64,000 nt of DNA from Coniferiporia sulphurascens (GCA_002794785.1 NBBA01000002.1:1984001-2048000); one strand, 5' to 3'; positions 11,013-25,632 are shown, numbered from the stretch's first letter. Program-made: numbers and translations. The notes: generated by a model from the letters alone, not told the origin.

Positions 11013-11998
11013 TCAGCCCGCGTGGCGGAGGTCTCGCTCAAAATCAACCTGTTTCAATCGTTGGAACATATCATTCGGGAAAGCTGGTGTCTTTACCCGA
11101 GGCATTGCCCTATGTTTGACCTGCCTCTTTCTTGTCGTCGCCGCCGGTTTGATTTTAGTTCTGGTTTTCGTCTTCTCGGAAGAACTTAAACGGCACAACT
11201 CATCCAGCATTCTTGTAATCATGGCAGCGTCCTCTCGAGCTTCTCTCTGGCGTTCCATGAACGCTTCTCTCTCACGTCTGACGGCCTCTCTCCTTGCTGC
11301 TGTACGTTCCTGGTAACGTACCTTCGCCTGATCTGCCCATGCCTGTCGTTCCTGAGCGCGCCTAAGGCTCGCTTCATCTGTGAACCCCCGCCAACTGTGT
11401 TCGCGACTGGGGTCGATATTGTGACATCTATCATATTCCTGTACCCCGGAAGCCACATGCATTTGCGCCATCGGACGAGCGAGTGAATGGTTATGCGAAG
11501 CGGGTCGTTTATGTTGTCCGGTCGTAACATATGGGAGGAACATGGTATAAGCGTTTTCAAGCGGCTGCGTACTTAAATGACCTGCATACGCAACGGATCG
11601 ACGAACCTTGCGCTTATTGGGGTCGTGAAGCACTTCGAAAGCTTCGCGCACCTGCTGAGAACGCTCCGTACTGCTCCATCTTCCCGCAAATAAAGAAAGG
11701 CGTACCTGAAGGAACTTCCACTTGGCCTCCTCTCTTTGCGTCGCCGTGCACGCGCGATCAAGTTTGTCTGGATGCGTCTCAAGTGCACGTTGTCTGTATC
11801 CTTTGCGTACTGTGTGCAGAACGGATGTATGTCAGCCCCTCAGCGAGATGCCATGCGCCCCTTGTAACGTAAACGGCGAACATGAAAGTCATTTTAATTA
11901 AAAGGCTCGCCTTCCTCTGCAGACGCTCCTTTGGCGATCCCGAGCACGTTATAGAGATCGGAGATAGGATCTTGCTCTGGACTAGGGCCAGCAGACAT
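11013..11998 (-). CDS. second J-domain (DnaJ) protein with charged C-terminal region
   Basis: This small J-domain protein should recruit Hsp70; its specific client is unknown. The ATG at 11998 gives MSAGPSPEQDPISDLYNVLG then IAKGASAEE. Joining across 11810-11910 gives VRKGYRQRALETHPDKLDRA, with the HPD motif, and a further join gives VREAFEVLHDPNKRK, which completes helices I-IV. The rest is a highly charged, probably helical region (ERQAWADQAKVRYQERTAAR then RREAVRREREAFMERQREAR) and a basic tail to the stop at 11013. It has no Gly/Phe region and no zinc finger, so it is a class C J-protein. The first intron appears to start with GC (GAAG|GCGAG); no GT in that area would keep the frame and the conserved E-E-V-R-K junction. 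Confidence 0.8.
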
Positions 11999-12320
11999 GT
12001 CTTGCTCAAGGTACTTCTGTGACCGTTGGTGGTGAATAGAACCTATCGATGCTAAATAAGGGTACTCGGAAGTTGCCGGGCCTCGTGTGTCTAAGAGACT
12101 CTGAATGTATTAATCTCTTTTCTTTGGTGTGAGAGTTTTTGCTACTCCACGAAGCGTGCTTAGGACGCTCCTTGTATTCCTGATCGCAATATTAATGACA
12201 TATTAAATGCCGGAGCACGAAAGGGTAGCATTTAGATTGGAGCTTGTATACAACGTGAAATCCAATGTCGCGAGAAATCCAGATAATCTTGAAATAAAAA
12301 TTGAAGAGGGACCTACGCTA
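11999..12320. other. intergenic, promoter side of the second J-protein gene
   Basis: The 322 bp between the J-protein start codon (11998, minus) and the stop of the oxidoreductase gene (12321, minus) hold the 3' end of one tandem gene and the promoter of the next. The sequence is A/T-rich in places (around 12100-12130 and 12290-12300). I see no further gene or repeat. Confidence 0.5.
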
Positions 12321-13887
12321 CTAATCCTCCAGGACGAAGTTTGACTTCGGCCTGCTCCCCAGTCCGGTCTGAGCAAGGACGGATGCCTGTTAGTTGCTCA
12401 ATCGTTGGAACTCGAGGTATCAAGCCGAACCTTATTGTAGATCTCTTCAATCCAGTGCATGTTTGACACAGAGCTTTGCCCGTCCATCCACAATTTCGGT
12501 TCACGACCTTTCACCTTATCCACGAAAAACTCCAGTTGATAGCGGTACCTGGTTTCAAGAGCGTGATTAGCATCAAACACTACCGCCATTTTGCGGATCG
12601 TTGTCAAAAAATTCACGTAGACCACCATTCTTCTCCAGGGCCATCCTTGTACACATAAGCCTTCTCGACCCTCTTCTTTCCTTTCGTAGGTCTGACGGTA
12701 ATTGAGTGGTAGGCACTCGGCAGTATATAGTTGTATATCTCCACTGTGCCACCTTCGCACGTTGCTACAAGACCTAGATCAGGGATGCGTGGGAGCAGTC
12801 CAAGCGGGCCCCAGCCGTGCCAGCATGTATGGCATCTGATAGACGCGGTAACGTCGTCGGGGAAAGCGAGCGACGCAATGGTGCCAATGTCAATATTTCG
12901 TTTAGATTCGTCGTTCTTCCGGCCGGGGAAGCGTTCCGCCTGTGCGGTGAGGACGGATACTGGTTCCTTATCCACAACGAAGCGGGATATGGCGAGCGGG
13001 TAACCTGGAAAATTCATATATAGACGATACTGATAGGATAAACATGACAGAATTACTTACATCCCATGTCCATGAGAGCACCGCCGCCGAGCTCGAAATT
13101 ATAGCGGATATCATCATCATTGAATAAATGCATTTGCCAAGGAACACGAAGGCCTGCGGAGACACTTTTGAGTTTTCCTATCTCTCCGCTGTGAATTATG
13201 TCTTTAACGCGATTAATCGCTGGGTGGAAGCTACGAGAATCCCATTGGCACTAGATTCATTGGGATTCATTGGTGGGTGCGCTTTGCAGCTTACCGGGAA
13301 TGGACTGCCTCTAGAAGAACCAGCCCTTTTTGCCGTGCGAATTCGAATAAGAATTTTGCTTCCTCCTCTGTGTCCGTACTAGGTTTCTCAAGGAGTACAT
13401 GTTTACCCGCCTTCAGAGCCTTTAATGTCCACTCGTAGTGTAAGCCGTTTGGCAGCTGCGCGCCATAATTGTTTAGAAAGGCCAATATCCTCAAAGCGGA
13501 GAACATTATAGACGAACAGGGTTATAAACCACATCGATTTCCGGGTCGTCCAGCATATCTGAAAGAATATTAGCATTGAGATCCCTTTCTACTGCTTGAA
13601 AAGCTAGCCTTGGTAGCCGGTACTTCCGAAGTGAGCCTTGGGGATATCATGTTGACTAGCGAAGGCTTCAGCTTTTTTCTTATCTCTCGCAGCGACTGCG
13701 TAAATGATGAATTCTGGGTGACTCTTCGCCGGCTTTATGATTGCATCGGGAGCTATCCTAGCTGCACCCAGGATACCACACCGCAGGGTCCCCGTTTCGA
13801 GCTTGGTATGAGTTGGAGGGCTGTACGTCTAATTGGAGTCCCACGCGAAGACGGTTAAGTAAGCACGTAGTAAAAGCGATAGTACAT
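12321..13887 (-). CDS. Gfo/Idh/MocA family NAD(P)-dependent oxidoreductase
   Basis: This is a Gfo/Idh/MocA oxidoreductase, closest in pattern to dimeric dihydrodiol dehydrogenase / D-xylose 1-dehydrogenase (NADP+). The nucleotide-binding fold opens with LRCGILGAARIAP then VAARDKKKAEAFASQH. Next come DMLDDPEIDVVYNP and LPNGLHYEWTLKALKAGKHV then LLEKPSTDT, with the family's EKP motif whose lysine is catalytic. The C-terminal domain includes WQMHLFNDDDIRYNFELGGG and CHTCWHGWGPLGLLPRIPD. Introns restore the frame at EEWWS-T-YRYQLEFF, and at YNK-ASVLAQTGLG, so the stop is TAG at 12321-12323 rather than 12398. The start is the weakest part: MYYRFYY at 13887, joined to TYSPPTHTK by an unusually short 38 bp gap, so an upstream first exon is possible. 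The natural substrate cannot be read from sequence. Confidence 0.78.
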
Positions 13888-14469
13888 TGGCTTGACTGAC
13901 CTTGCTAATGCGCTCAATAAGACCTACGATCGACAACATCAGGGCTGCAGTTATGAAAGACTCTGAGAGGATGGGAGTGAAGAATCCGGCGGTTGCTTAA
14001 ATGTTGCACGAATAAATACCGAAGCGATGACAACGCCAACTTGGTTTCCAGATTAGGAAGAAAGCTACCAGCGTAACAGCCCACGAAGCGTCTGGCCTTC
14101 CGAGTTTCTGTTAATCTGGCCTGTACCGGGAGCAGTGATTCGTTGAGCGGGCCTGAGCCTAGGACTACCCCTAGCTTTAGACCGCGTATAAGTTCCGATC
14201 GAAGTAGAGAAAACGGTACGAACACGTCTCAGACACATAAGTGTTGATGATTAGACTTCTAGATGCCTTTAGGTCGAGGGTTATGCGGTAGGACGGCAAC
14301 GCGGCACCGTGATATATAAAGCAAATAGTACCGATGCCGTTCAAAAAAATCCGCACACGGCTACATTTCTGTATCCGTCGTTCCCTTACGTAAGGCTTCT
14401 CCGGGAGCCTTAGTGCCTTGTTGAGACTCGCACGACCACTCATTTATTTCCCCTCAACTGCTTCGCAAT
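13888..14469. other. divergent intergenic interval, oxidoreductase / U2AF
   Basis: These 582 bp separate two divergent genes and should hold both promoters. A minus-strand open frame of about 100 codons (13914-14225) has no recognisable features. I see no TATA box that I would defend, and no repeat. Confidence 0.5.
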
Positions 14470-16638
<2,169 letters not shown>

Positions 16639-16864
16639 CGATGATATATCTTCCGCATCATACTCACTTGAAAGACCCGGACTCCATGTATGCTTGTTGT
16701 TCCCGGAGCGCATCTGTCATATATAACTAGTAAACATTATAAACCCGGTATTTGGTCGTCGATCATATGGGCCTTATTCCGGCTTCACGGATGGTAACCG
16801 ACATTTATGTCTAGTATATATTCGGTGTGATGAATTGCTACCACGGCAAATCTCCATCGTGACT

Positions 16865-19206
16865 ATGCCCTCTTGGAAGTCGATAGTTCAGCAAAAACAA
16901 GCCGCGAGAACTAACGCTATTGCAAGGGCATGCAAACAGTTCGAAGCGAGGAATGTTTCCGTCTCAGATAATATATATCTGCATGCAACTGGTAGGCGAT
17001 AACATTGCTATAATGTCCTAGTCTTCGTAGTCAATGCTGGTAACAATTCACACCGCCCTGAATACAGCTTCAGAAATCGTCAGACGTATTGGCACTGGGG
17101 AATGGACCTCTCTGGCCGTTGTGTCGGCGTACATCAAACAGGCGGCACGGGCACACGAAGCCACTAATTGCCTAACTGAAAGTATGTAATGCGTAACTGT
17201 ACAAATAACCGCTCCGTACTAAAACTTGGCTGCAGTACTATTCGAGCAAGCTTTAAATGAGGCTGCCGAGCTTGATTTAGAATTTTCGCTCACCAAACGT
17301 CTGCGCGGACCGCTGCATGGGGTGCCCGTGAGCTTTAAAGACCAGTGTGCGTGGTGCGTTACTGGGCGCTCCCCAATGTATCACATTTACACATTTATTA
17401 TGCCAGTTGAAATTACCGGTTATGATACGTCTATTGGTTTTACGCAATGGGTGAACAAACCCTCGACTGAGGACGCATATCTTGTGACCCAGTTTCGAGC
17501 GATGGGTGCAATTATCATAGCGAAGACCAACGTACCACAGACTATGCTTTCCTTCGAATGTGAGAACCCACCTTTCGGGCGCACGGTGAACCCATGGAGT
17601 GCGGCGCACACGCCAGGTGGCAGTTCTGGCGGCGAGGCCACACTACTTGCGCAGAATGGGTCTGCACTTGGCGTGGGATCCGATATCGGAGGGAGCTTAC
17701 GCATTCCGTCGGGATACTGCGGCATATATTCCTTGAAACCTGGGAATGGCAGACTGAGCTGGAAGGGAGCAAAAGGTTATATCCTTCGTTGCTGTTTGGA
17801 CTATACTGAGATACAGTCTCGCAGGCGCAACGCCTGGATTTGAAGCTATTCCCACAGTTATGGGCCCTATGTCAAGGTAAGTATCGTAATTCTAGTAAGA
17901 ATTGCTTTCCATTATGAAGAGTCAGGTCGGTTGAGGATATTGAACTTGCGTGTCGGGCGCTTTTTGGGGCATCAGGGCCCGCTCATGAACTTCCACCTTT
18001 GCCTTACCGCGAGTCCTCGTTACCGGACAAGCTACGCTTTGGTTATTACACATCTGGTTCGCTCCATCTCTCTATACGGATTGCCACAATCAACCTCTTA
18101 AACCTGCGCAAGACCTGTTTATAAAAGCCTCCCCCGCATGTAGACGTGCGGTTCTGGAAACGGTTGAAGCTCTGCGCAAGCGAGGACATGAATGCGTTGA
18201 GTTCGAGCCCACACTCGGTAAAACTCCCCATAAATCGAAGAATGTATACACTTAGCTAACTACAATTGCGAATAGCTCGGGAGGCTATGTACGTTTTTGT
18301 GGCACTCACGTCGTCAGACGGCTACAAGACTTTGTTAAGTCACCTAGGCCCTGACCCTAGGGTCGTTATATCACTCATTTACATGATAAGCACACAGCTG
18401 ACCATTCGCGTCGTCCATAGGAAAGAAGTCTATTTCTTCTAACAATTGGTCCCAGATTCCCGAGTACGTGTTTATTGCTCATTTGCCTGGTGCTTAGCAG
18501 TCTCATGGGGCACTCTTGATCAGGATTCTTAAGGACGATTGCCTCCTGGATCGTCCGAGTGTTCTTCGGCGATGAGATATTTGCCTCATGTATAGGCGCA
18601 ACTGGACCGAGGAGTACCCAGGAGTACTACAAATTTGTAGTCAAACGAGACGAATTGAAACAAAGATGGTATACGGAGGTACGTCGGATGCCAAACGGCG
18701 ACCAGGTTTTTTCGTAACATTGGATCGAACTGGCAGGTATGGCAGAAGTACAACTTTGACGGAATAATTGCCCCAATCCAGGCGTCTCCTGCTATTCCTC
18801 ACGGGTACGCGTGTATTTTCATCAGCATTCTTGGTGTGATTAAAGTATATTTCTCAATGATAGTTCGACGAGTACACTCTCGCCACTTGCCTCCGGAACC
18901 ATATTGTACAACGTCACTGACAGTCCCGTCGGAATCGTCCCTGTGACCCGAGTAGACCCCATACAAGACCAACTCACGGACGAATGGACGAGTGGACCAG
19001 GTCTCGGCTCGCGCATATTGGAAGATGGGCTGTACCGGATGAGAAACGCTCCATATAATCCGGAACAGATGAAAGGACTGCCAGTCGGCGTCCAAATTGC
19101 CGGGAAGAATTACGAAGAAGAGAAAGTTATTGCGATGATGAGAGTTGTTGATGATGCGCTGGGGCCAAGAGATTTTGGACCGAGTGCCTGGGTACAAAAA
19201 TCATAG
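16865..19206 (+). CDS. amidase-signature family hydrolase (fungal acetamidase/FAAH type)
   Basis: This amidase-signature enzyme hydrolyses an amide bond with a Ser-cisSer-Lys triad. The ATG at 16865 begins MPSWKSIVQQKQAARTNAIA. The conserved blocks appear across about 12 exons: HATASEIVRRIGTGEWTSL, NCLTEILFEQALNEAAELD, GVPVSFKDQF (catalytic Lys), IAKTNVPQTMLSFECENPPF, HTPGGSSGGEATLLAQNGSA (cis-Ser) and GVGSDIGGSLRIPSGYCGIY (nucleophile Ser). Then come ATPGFEAIPTVMGPMSRSVE, WQKYNFDGIIAPIQASPAIP and KGLPVGVQIAGKNYEEEKVI near the stop. Several raw frames show stops, but each falls inside a GT-AG intron whose removal restores family motifs; I checked the hardest part, 18350-18660, which reads DPRERSLFLLTIGPRF then RFLRTIASWIV. 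So the gene looks intact. The substrate is unknown. It is convergent with COX23, 67 bp away. Confidence 0.88.
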
Positions 19207-19273
19207 TCCGGTGACTCTTTATTTTTCCATGGGCTAAATTGTTTTTATTGTAGTCCAGACTGACATCTCCGGA

Positions 19274-19741
19274 TTATCTTCTAATGTCAATACTGTTGTC
19301 TTTCCCTTTGAATCCATCCTCCCGCCGCTGCTCCAGCTACGTAGCGGTTGTCTACATTCAGCATCTCCGTGCCGATAGAGCAAGAAAAGGTACTCGCCCA
19401 GTTCTTCTTGCAATCCTTGTACGCCTCAAAGAAATCCTTGCATTTCCGTTTGTCGTAGTCGTTGCGGTTGAGGCAATCCATTGACGCGCGGGATGCCTGT
19501 TCACAGGGGCTGTAGGATGAAGAAAAGCCTTGCTTTAGCGCGAAGCCAGTATATAGCCGGAGCCACGAAACACGTACTCAACATATTTCGTGACTACATT
19601 CTTATGCGTCTGGAAACGAAGGGTTTAAGGTGAACGTAGCCCGCGAGAAATATAAAGATTACACGAGGCACTCGCCTTGAAATGCTCCTTGTAGTCGAGC
19701 GGCTTCCGAGTCGTGTCATCGGGGGAAGGTGGTTCAGACAT
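19274..19741 (-). CDS. COX23: mitochondrial intermembrane-space protein Cox23 (CHCHD7 family)
   Basis: Cox23 is a small twin-Cys protein of the mitochondrial intermembrane space needed for cytochrome c oxidase assembly and imported by the Mia40 relay. The ATG at 19741 gives MSEPPSPDDTTRKPLDYKEH. The CHCH core is CLNRNDYDKRKC then KDFFEAYKDCKKNW, the same CX10C/CX9C spacing as human CHCHD7, preceded by KYVDPCEQASRASMD. Four exons are inferred: 19676-19741, 19578-19609, 19398-19509 and 19274-19336. The second intron is GT-AG. The first (19610-19675, AAG|GCGAGT) and third (19337-19397, TGG|GCGAGT) appear to be GC-AG. Removing the third gives the conserved end KKNW-LEQRREDGFKG; keeping it gives an unrelated tail ending ERQQY. 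For the first, a GT donor four bases in with a different acceptor is an alternative. Confidence 0.88.
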
Positions 19742-20347
19742 GCGCCGTTTGCCGGCACCGTCCGAACGCCCATTTGGGGGGTAAAGTAACGTGTGACATC
19801 TGTCACTAGGAGAAACCCGATTTAGGAAAAAGGGGCTGAGAACAAGATACTGCTTGTGGATATTCAAGGGCGTAGCGCGTCGATCTTTAGATCGACACTC
19901 CCGAGCTTCCCGCATCGGATGTTCCCATGGAAATGATATCCTTAAAAGCTTAAGCACGGACGCGCGGGCAATGCTCTGCAATTGTAACAATAAAAAGAAA
20001 ATTATACAAATATACAGGGGGATCACTAAAGCTACAATAAAAGAAGGTACTGATTTAGTTTAGTGCGGTGGACAGGGGAAATGCAGAAAGAAGAGCACGG
20101 TGGCAACAGAAGTTTGATAAGGGGTAAGAAGCAAGCGGACAATTCGGGATACGAATTGTTTCCCTTGGCCTGAGGTTGCGCAAGCGAATGGTGTGGGTTG
20201 AACAAGGAAGGAAAGAAAAACTCGGCATTCAAAAAGAAAGAAAACAATTGAGTTGTAAAACGTAGCCAAACAGCATAATGACGAAGTATATCGTAGTATA
20301 TATGCCTTTAGTTACCAGTCTCTTTTTCTTTTTACCCGCGTATCAGG
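19742..20347. other. intergenic, COX23 promoter and transcription factor 3' end
   Basis: About 600 bp separate two tandem minus-strand genes. The right part should be the 3' untranslated region of the Zn2Cys6 gene, and the left part the COX23 promoter. Open frames here are shadows without features. I see no repeat. Confidence 0.5.
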
Positions 20348-23300
20348 TTATCGGCGTGCCGGCAAACCCTCAGTACCGTGCGAAGCGAGCATGTGCTCAT
20401 GAGGCGACGGAGGCGATGGAGTCCGCTCAAAGTAGGACGGCATTTGGCCGTGCCTCGAAACGTGATTCTGTGAAGCACCGTACGAGTCCCGCGCCGTATG
20501 CACACTCTCCTGGAAGACCGAGGATACAGTAGTGAGCCCAGGATTTGACAACGAACCGTTGTGTTGATAATTATCTGCTGCCTGTACGCGCAGTGTGGGC
20601 GCTTGTTGGGACAGACCCGTTCCTGAATGCGATAGATGGGGTTGTGTAGACAATGATGTATTGCCAGATAAGCCTGTAGCAGTAGGAGAAGGCAGCCCTG
20701 GTGAGAGAAGTGGGGGGCGCGGAGATGAGGAGGAACTGAGTGGCCAAGGCGGTGGTTGTTTTACGGGTGTCGATGCACCAGATGCACGCCCGAGAGGGTC
20801 GTCTGCGAAGACGTCGAGGAGTCCACTAGACTTCAGCGATGGCAGTGAAGGCTGATCGCGACCCCGCAAAGTTGATGTTGACGACAAAGCTGGGGAAGCC
20901 TGTGGTGCCGACCCGGGAGTAGGCTCATCATCCGCACGCAAGACTGGGTCTATAACGACATCTGGAACAGTCCAGGTCGGAGCAGATGTTGAGGGCACTT
21001 GACCCTCAGCAGCTGACATGCTGGCGCCGGCCGACGTTGAATGGGAATAACACGTGTTACGCCGATGCTCATCCGAGTTACCATCCGAGCTATTTGCAAT
21101 ATGCTGCTCGTGGGTCGGTCCCCAGAATTCTTCCCACTCTTTTATCCACACATTCAACTGTGGCAGCAACTCAGGTACGTTCGGGAATTTTGCAGATAAT
21201 CTGACCGCATCTGCACCGCCCAACGAACTGTTATTGACAGGGTCATCCACCCCAGGTCTGGCATTATTAGAAGCATGGGGCCCGCAGTATTGCAGCCAAA
21301 GCACGCTTCCCACTTTACATACAGCCATTTTCAGTTACTCCAAACGATAAGATGGCTTGAATGTACTGACTCAGGATGCTGTTTCGTGCCCGAGGGCCGA
21401 TGGCATTCATAATTGTGGGAACCGCCACAAGAGCACTTTGATGGTCACGACTTGGTCCTTGGCGAAGACGTTTGCGAATCTAAGCAATCGGCAGCAATTT
21501 AGCGAAATTAATTAAGCGAAATGAACCTCGAAATCAGAAAAGGTAAGTTCCAGCGAGGGCGTGTTGATTGGCGAATACCAAAACCACAACTGGAGTACCG
21601 ATAAGACAATACAAGCACTCACGTCGCTAAGCGCCAGTACCGAACAAGCATGCAGGATGTGCATGAAACAGTAGCACCATGTACTTGTGTTAGAGTTCGT
21701 TTCCCACAGAGACAGCTGGTAGCGGAGATTATCGATGTTGTATTTCAAATGGTCCGAAAGGCTGTGGACCCATTGCTATAAGCACGTGGAGTGAGTTTGA
21801 GCACATGGTTCAAATGGAAGAATAGGCGCAAGAAGCGAGGCACAGCGGAGGGAGGGGGGATTATGGAGCACGGGAAAGAGGCAACGCGTTAGTGAGGACC
21901 AGTTGGAGTAGTAGGGGGGAAGGGCTGTGAGCAAGCAAAAAAGCGAACCTCCAATTGATTTTCACAATTAGCGATGGCTTGAGCATCGGGCACTGCTTAC
22001 GAGTCCGCAATAGCAGAACATTAGTTTCAATCATGACAACTACAAAGAGCAGTGAACGCACGTTCAACATTATGATATTCAATCTCCCGTAGAAGTGTTG
22101 AGATGCGTATGACGTGCCCCAGCTCAGATGCACTACGCGTCCTCAGTGCCGGAGAATCGAGGTATTCTGCATGTTCTAATCAGACAATTCATATTATAAT
22201 TTAGACCGATTTGTTGAATATACCTGGAGTATTTACGGGCACACCGAGATCGAAGCTCGCCTCGTCGCTCGGTAAACGAACCCCGGCGACATCTTCCCTG
22301 CTGTATGTCGTGGGACGGCGTGTAAAAGTTGCTCCCAGGAGTTCAATTATGTGAATCAACCAGAATGTGCGCCTCGCGCATTCACTTTGGATGCCGCGCG
22401 TACTTAGGCCCTCAGAAACAAAAAGATCTGGTCCCGAGTGGGGCGCGGTACGGGACAGATCGTGGAGTGGGTGAAGGATACGGAGAGCAAGGTCTAAGGA
22501 ATGAATTGTAAAAAACCACTGTGATAAGGAACTGCACCACGCTCTCACCGAAAAAGCCCAATTCCCCCGACATATCGCTTTCCTTGTAAATTTTGTATGT
22601 TTGGAGTAGGACAAGCGCCTGCGCGGCCTCTACCCCCGTCGCCATGACACGGCCTTCCGTGTCGAAAAGCGTCTCAAGCGCTGCCTCCGCGAACTTTTGT
22701 CCGGCCTCGCGTACAGGACTTACACGTACAAGGGGATTTTGCGACAGAGGTGCTGCTACCGCGCAGACAGCATTGAGGAGAAAAGAGGGAACTCGATTGC
22801 GGCAGAGATCAGCGAGGAAGGACGTAGAGTGAATGATAAGTCGATGAGGGTGACAATGCGCAAAGAAAACTAGAAGAAGGTGTAACAGATTATTAGTGCC
22901 GCATTACACCAACTCCGGAAAGGCGCGGAACGGATCCAAAAATGCAAATAGTGAAACAAATGCAAGGGTTCCCCTTTACATGGCGATGCGTGGGTACGCA
23001 GGCGGGGAATCCTCGTTCATCAGTGCGGGTTGAACGGAGCATGTCGATAGCAACAAAAGACATCTTTTTCCAAAGGTGTCTAAACTATCGACCGCTATCA
23101 AAAGGCGACGTATACGGTCTTCAAAACTGTAGGGATGGGGAGCACTCACGGCTGACGAGCTCACGTACGACAAAGTTGTCATATGCGTCCGGAGTACCAA
23201 TCGAGTTTATGTTTGCGCCCTTGAGTGGGTCACCGTCCGAGTTTGTTGGACAAAGACTGGCAGTTCTAACGCCGTGAGAGGCACCAGCAGGCGAAGTCGT

Positions 23301-24161
23301 TTGTGTCTGAGAATCATACGCAGTGTCTCTGCCAAAGGCATGATCTCCGCTTTTCAAGCGCTTGCGAGGTGAAGGCCGGTCTTGGGAAACGTTGGATGGT
23401 GTACTGTGCGATTGCTGCCCCCCCAGGGGGAGACGTGCTGGGGGAACAAAGATGTCGCCGGTGGCGAAATACGAAGGACCAGGTGTACCGGTGTCAAGAG
23501 AAAGGGCTGAAGCAGGGTGGCGGGCCTGAACCTGCGACTGAGCGCGGAACGTCTCCTGCGGTAGATAGGAGGCCGATATAGCGCCAACCGCTGACACGCT
23601 GATGTTGTTGATGTTATTGGGGTTCGCGTTAGATTGGGGATTAGTAGTTTCCGGGCGCGGCGCATTAGGTGCTGCAACAGGCCTGCCGGAGGAGTCGGTG
23701 TAGGTGCAGTCTTTCGACGCGAAATAGCTTTACGCGTAAAGTGGCTTTGTGAGCGAAGCAGGATAATTCAGAAAGTCATTGTAGTAGCCCCACCAATTGC
23801 CGCATGGCGCTGCATAGCAGAGTAGACGAAAGAAACATTAGATGCGAGTAGGGATCGACATGGGGGAAAAAGCGCACCAGTTCCGTCGCAGCGGCGTTTG
23901 CTTTTATGGCAAGGATCACAAGCCTAGGATAGAATGACCAAGGGAATATGTTAACACATGAAAAATAATAAAGGGGAGGACGAGGAAAGCTAAGAAAACC
24001 TTGACGAGACGCTTGCGTTTTGGACCCTTGAAAATGGTAGAGTGTATATTTTGAGCGTCCGCCGGCGGTTGGACGTGCTTCGCACCGCTTGAATTGCGGG
24101 ATGCTCGCGCGTGGCTCTGGCTCTGCTGCTGCTGCGGTACCGCAGCGGCGGAGGTGCTCAT
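20348..24161 (-). CDS. Zn2Cys6 fungal-specific transcription factor
   Basis: This nuclear transcription factor has an N-terminal Zn2Cys6 cluster. The ATG at 24161 gives MSTSAAAVPQQQQSQSHARA, then KGPKRKRLVK. Joining three exons yields ACDPCHKSKRRCDGT, APCGNC and YFASKDCTYTDSSG, a perfect C-x2-C-x6-C-x5-C-x2-C-x6-C cluster. After a low-complexity linker (23121-23600) comes the Fungal_trans middle homology region: FFAHCHPHRLIIHSTSFLAD, AVAAPLSQNPLVRVSP, EAAQALVLLQTYKIYKESDM and SECARRTFWLIHIIELLGAT, then LDSPALRTRSASELGHVIRI. The C-terminal part (20348-21330) is a Ser/Pro-rich tail typical of activation regions. There are many short exons; joins in 21350-21900 are only partly resolved. Overall order resembles XlnR-like regulators, but I cannot assign a pathway. 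Confidence 0.85.
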
Positions 24162-25179
24162 CGGGGTAGCGCCTGTCGGAGTATAATTGTGAGAGATGAA
24201 GCACCGGAGAGGAGATGCGAAAATAGAAAGCAGAGGCTAAGAGGAAAGGGAGAGTAGGTTGGGCAGCGACATGGTCGTTGGGAGAGAGCTAGTCGCTCCG
24301 TCTCCGTCTGCCATACGCTCAACTCAATTGCAGTATTCTTGAACAAATCGGTTTCTCCCGCGGCATAGCCCGATCGGCATCTCGGCCCGCACTGCTCTTT
24401 CGGGTTTCTGTTCCATTCTTCGTAATTATGCGGCTGCACCAGCCTCCAGCCTTTCTTTTCTATTTTCTTCCGCAGACAGGGCGAGGAACAGGGGGCGATA
24501 AAGAAAAATTAACGAGATTCATATGATCTCCCCGGTATCGTCCCATGCCGACTATCCGTTGCCCGTATCTGTCTTCACCCTAATGCGTCCGAACTTCCCC
24601 GTCTCCTCGACATCACGACATGCTGTACAAGCAGGACCCCCGCTGTTTGCATCCCATTCCGCTCCCTATCATACAAGCTTGACAACCACCTAATCCCGTG
24701 TCACGCTTCAGATAAGCCCTCCGCCAAGACGTAACCAGCCACGTTGGCCAGATCCCCGTCCCAGATCTCCGTGTCGCGAATACATAATATTATAATTAGC
24801 CTGTTGGGGTGCTTGTATGGCGGCAAGCTCACATTACCCACAAAAATAACCCCCGCCTAGGGGGGGTCAATCTACTTAACTAGTACTCTTTTGCTCACCG
24901 GGTTTACCCCCATATCAGAGTTGTACATACATCAATAGCCAAAGGCACGCCGCAACAACGGCAAAAGCAAGGGCACAGGCAAGTCCAAAAGTAGCGTGTC
25001 GGCCGAAAATCTTTTACTCAGCATGTGGCAATACACCTTCTTGCTCGTTAATGTAGTCGACACCTCACGTCAAGTCCCCTTTGATGGGTACGGGGTACAG
25101 TAACTCAGGGCATTTATCATGCTAATACAACCAATTACAATAAGAGGCGATCATCATGTTGCGCGTATCTGGAGTTTGT
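24162..25179. other. 1 kb intergenic interval
   Basis: This gap lies between the transcription factor start and the stop of RPP2, both on the minus strand. It should contain the transcription factor promoter and leader. A minus-strand frame of 93 codons ends at the factor's ATG, but it opens with GTG, so I do not call it an upstream ORF. The part around 24500-25120 shows no coding signal or repeat that I can support. Confidence 0.5.
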
Positions 25180-25632
25180 TTAGTCGAAGAGACCGAAGCC
25201 CATGTCGTCGTCGGATTCCTCCTGATTAAACGAGTTCGGTTAAATTCCGTTAAGAAAATACGCAAATTGAAGGGCCATACCTTCTCTTCCTCCTTCTTCT
25301 CCTCCTCCTTGGGAGCCTCGGCAGCAGCAGCACCACCGGCCGCACCACCAGCAGGAGCAGCGGCGACTGCTCCGCCTGAGGGAACCTGTTTATAAGCCGT
25401 CAGCATTGGACTACAGAGCATCAGAAAGATGGTGACATACCGAAGCGAACTTAGCAGAGCCCTCGGCAACAAGCTCGGCAATATCCTTGCCCCCGAGCTC
25501 AGAAAGGAGCTTGGAAAGACGCTCCTCGTCGGCGTCGATGCCAACGGCACCTAGGACGCTCTTGATGTCATCCGCAGTCGGGGAAGCCTTGCCACCGATC
25601 TGGAGGAGGAGGTACGCAGCGATGTAACGCAT
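25180..25632 (-). CDS. RPP2: 60S acidic ribosomal protein P2
   Basis: P2 forms the ribosomal stalk with P0 and P1 and recruits translation GTPases. The ATG at 25632 gives [20 protein letters not shown], then [20 protein letters not shown] and [20 protein letters not shown]. After one intron come the Ala/Gly hinge ([19 protein letters not shown]) and the charged [10 protein letters not shown] run. A second intron leads to the universal acidic tail [13 protein letters not shown], with the stop at 25180-25182. Length and tail are exactly those of P1/P2, and the MRY-I-AAYLL start marks P2. It is divergent from the S15 gene, suggesting shared control. Confidence 0.96.

Noticed and set aside
12398..12420. 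Stop codon at 12398 as the end of the oxidoreductase
   Set aside because: A 44 bp intron with an ACTAAC branch site skips it and yields the usual family C-terminus, ending at 12321.
18350..18560. Apparent stops suggesting the amidase is a pseudogene
   Set aside because: Two GT-AG introns remove them and restore the expected conserved stretch.
24158..24439. Upstream ORF overlapping the Zn2Cys6 start codon as ATGA
   Set aside because: The frame opens with GTG, not ATG, so there is no good reason to call it translated.
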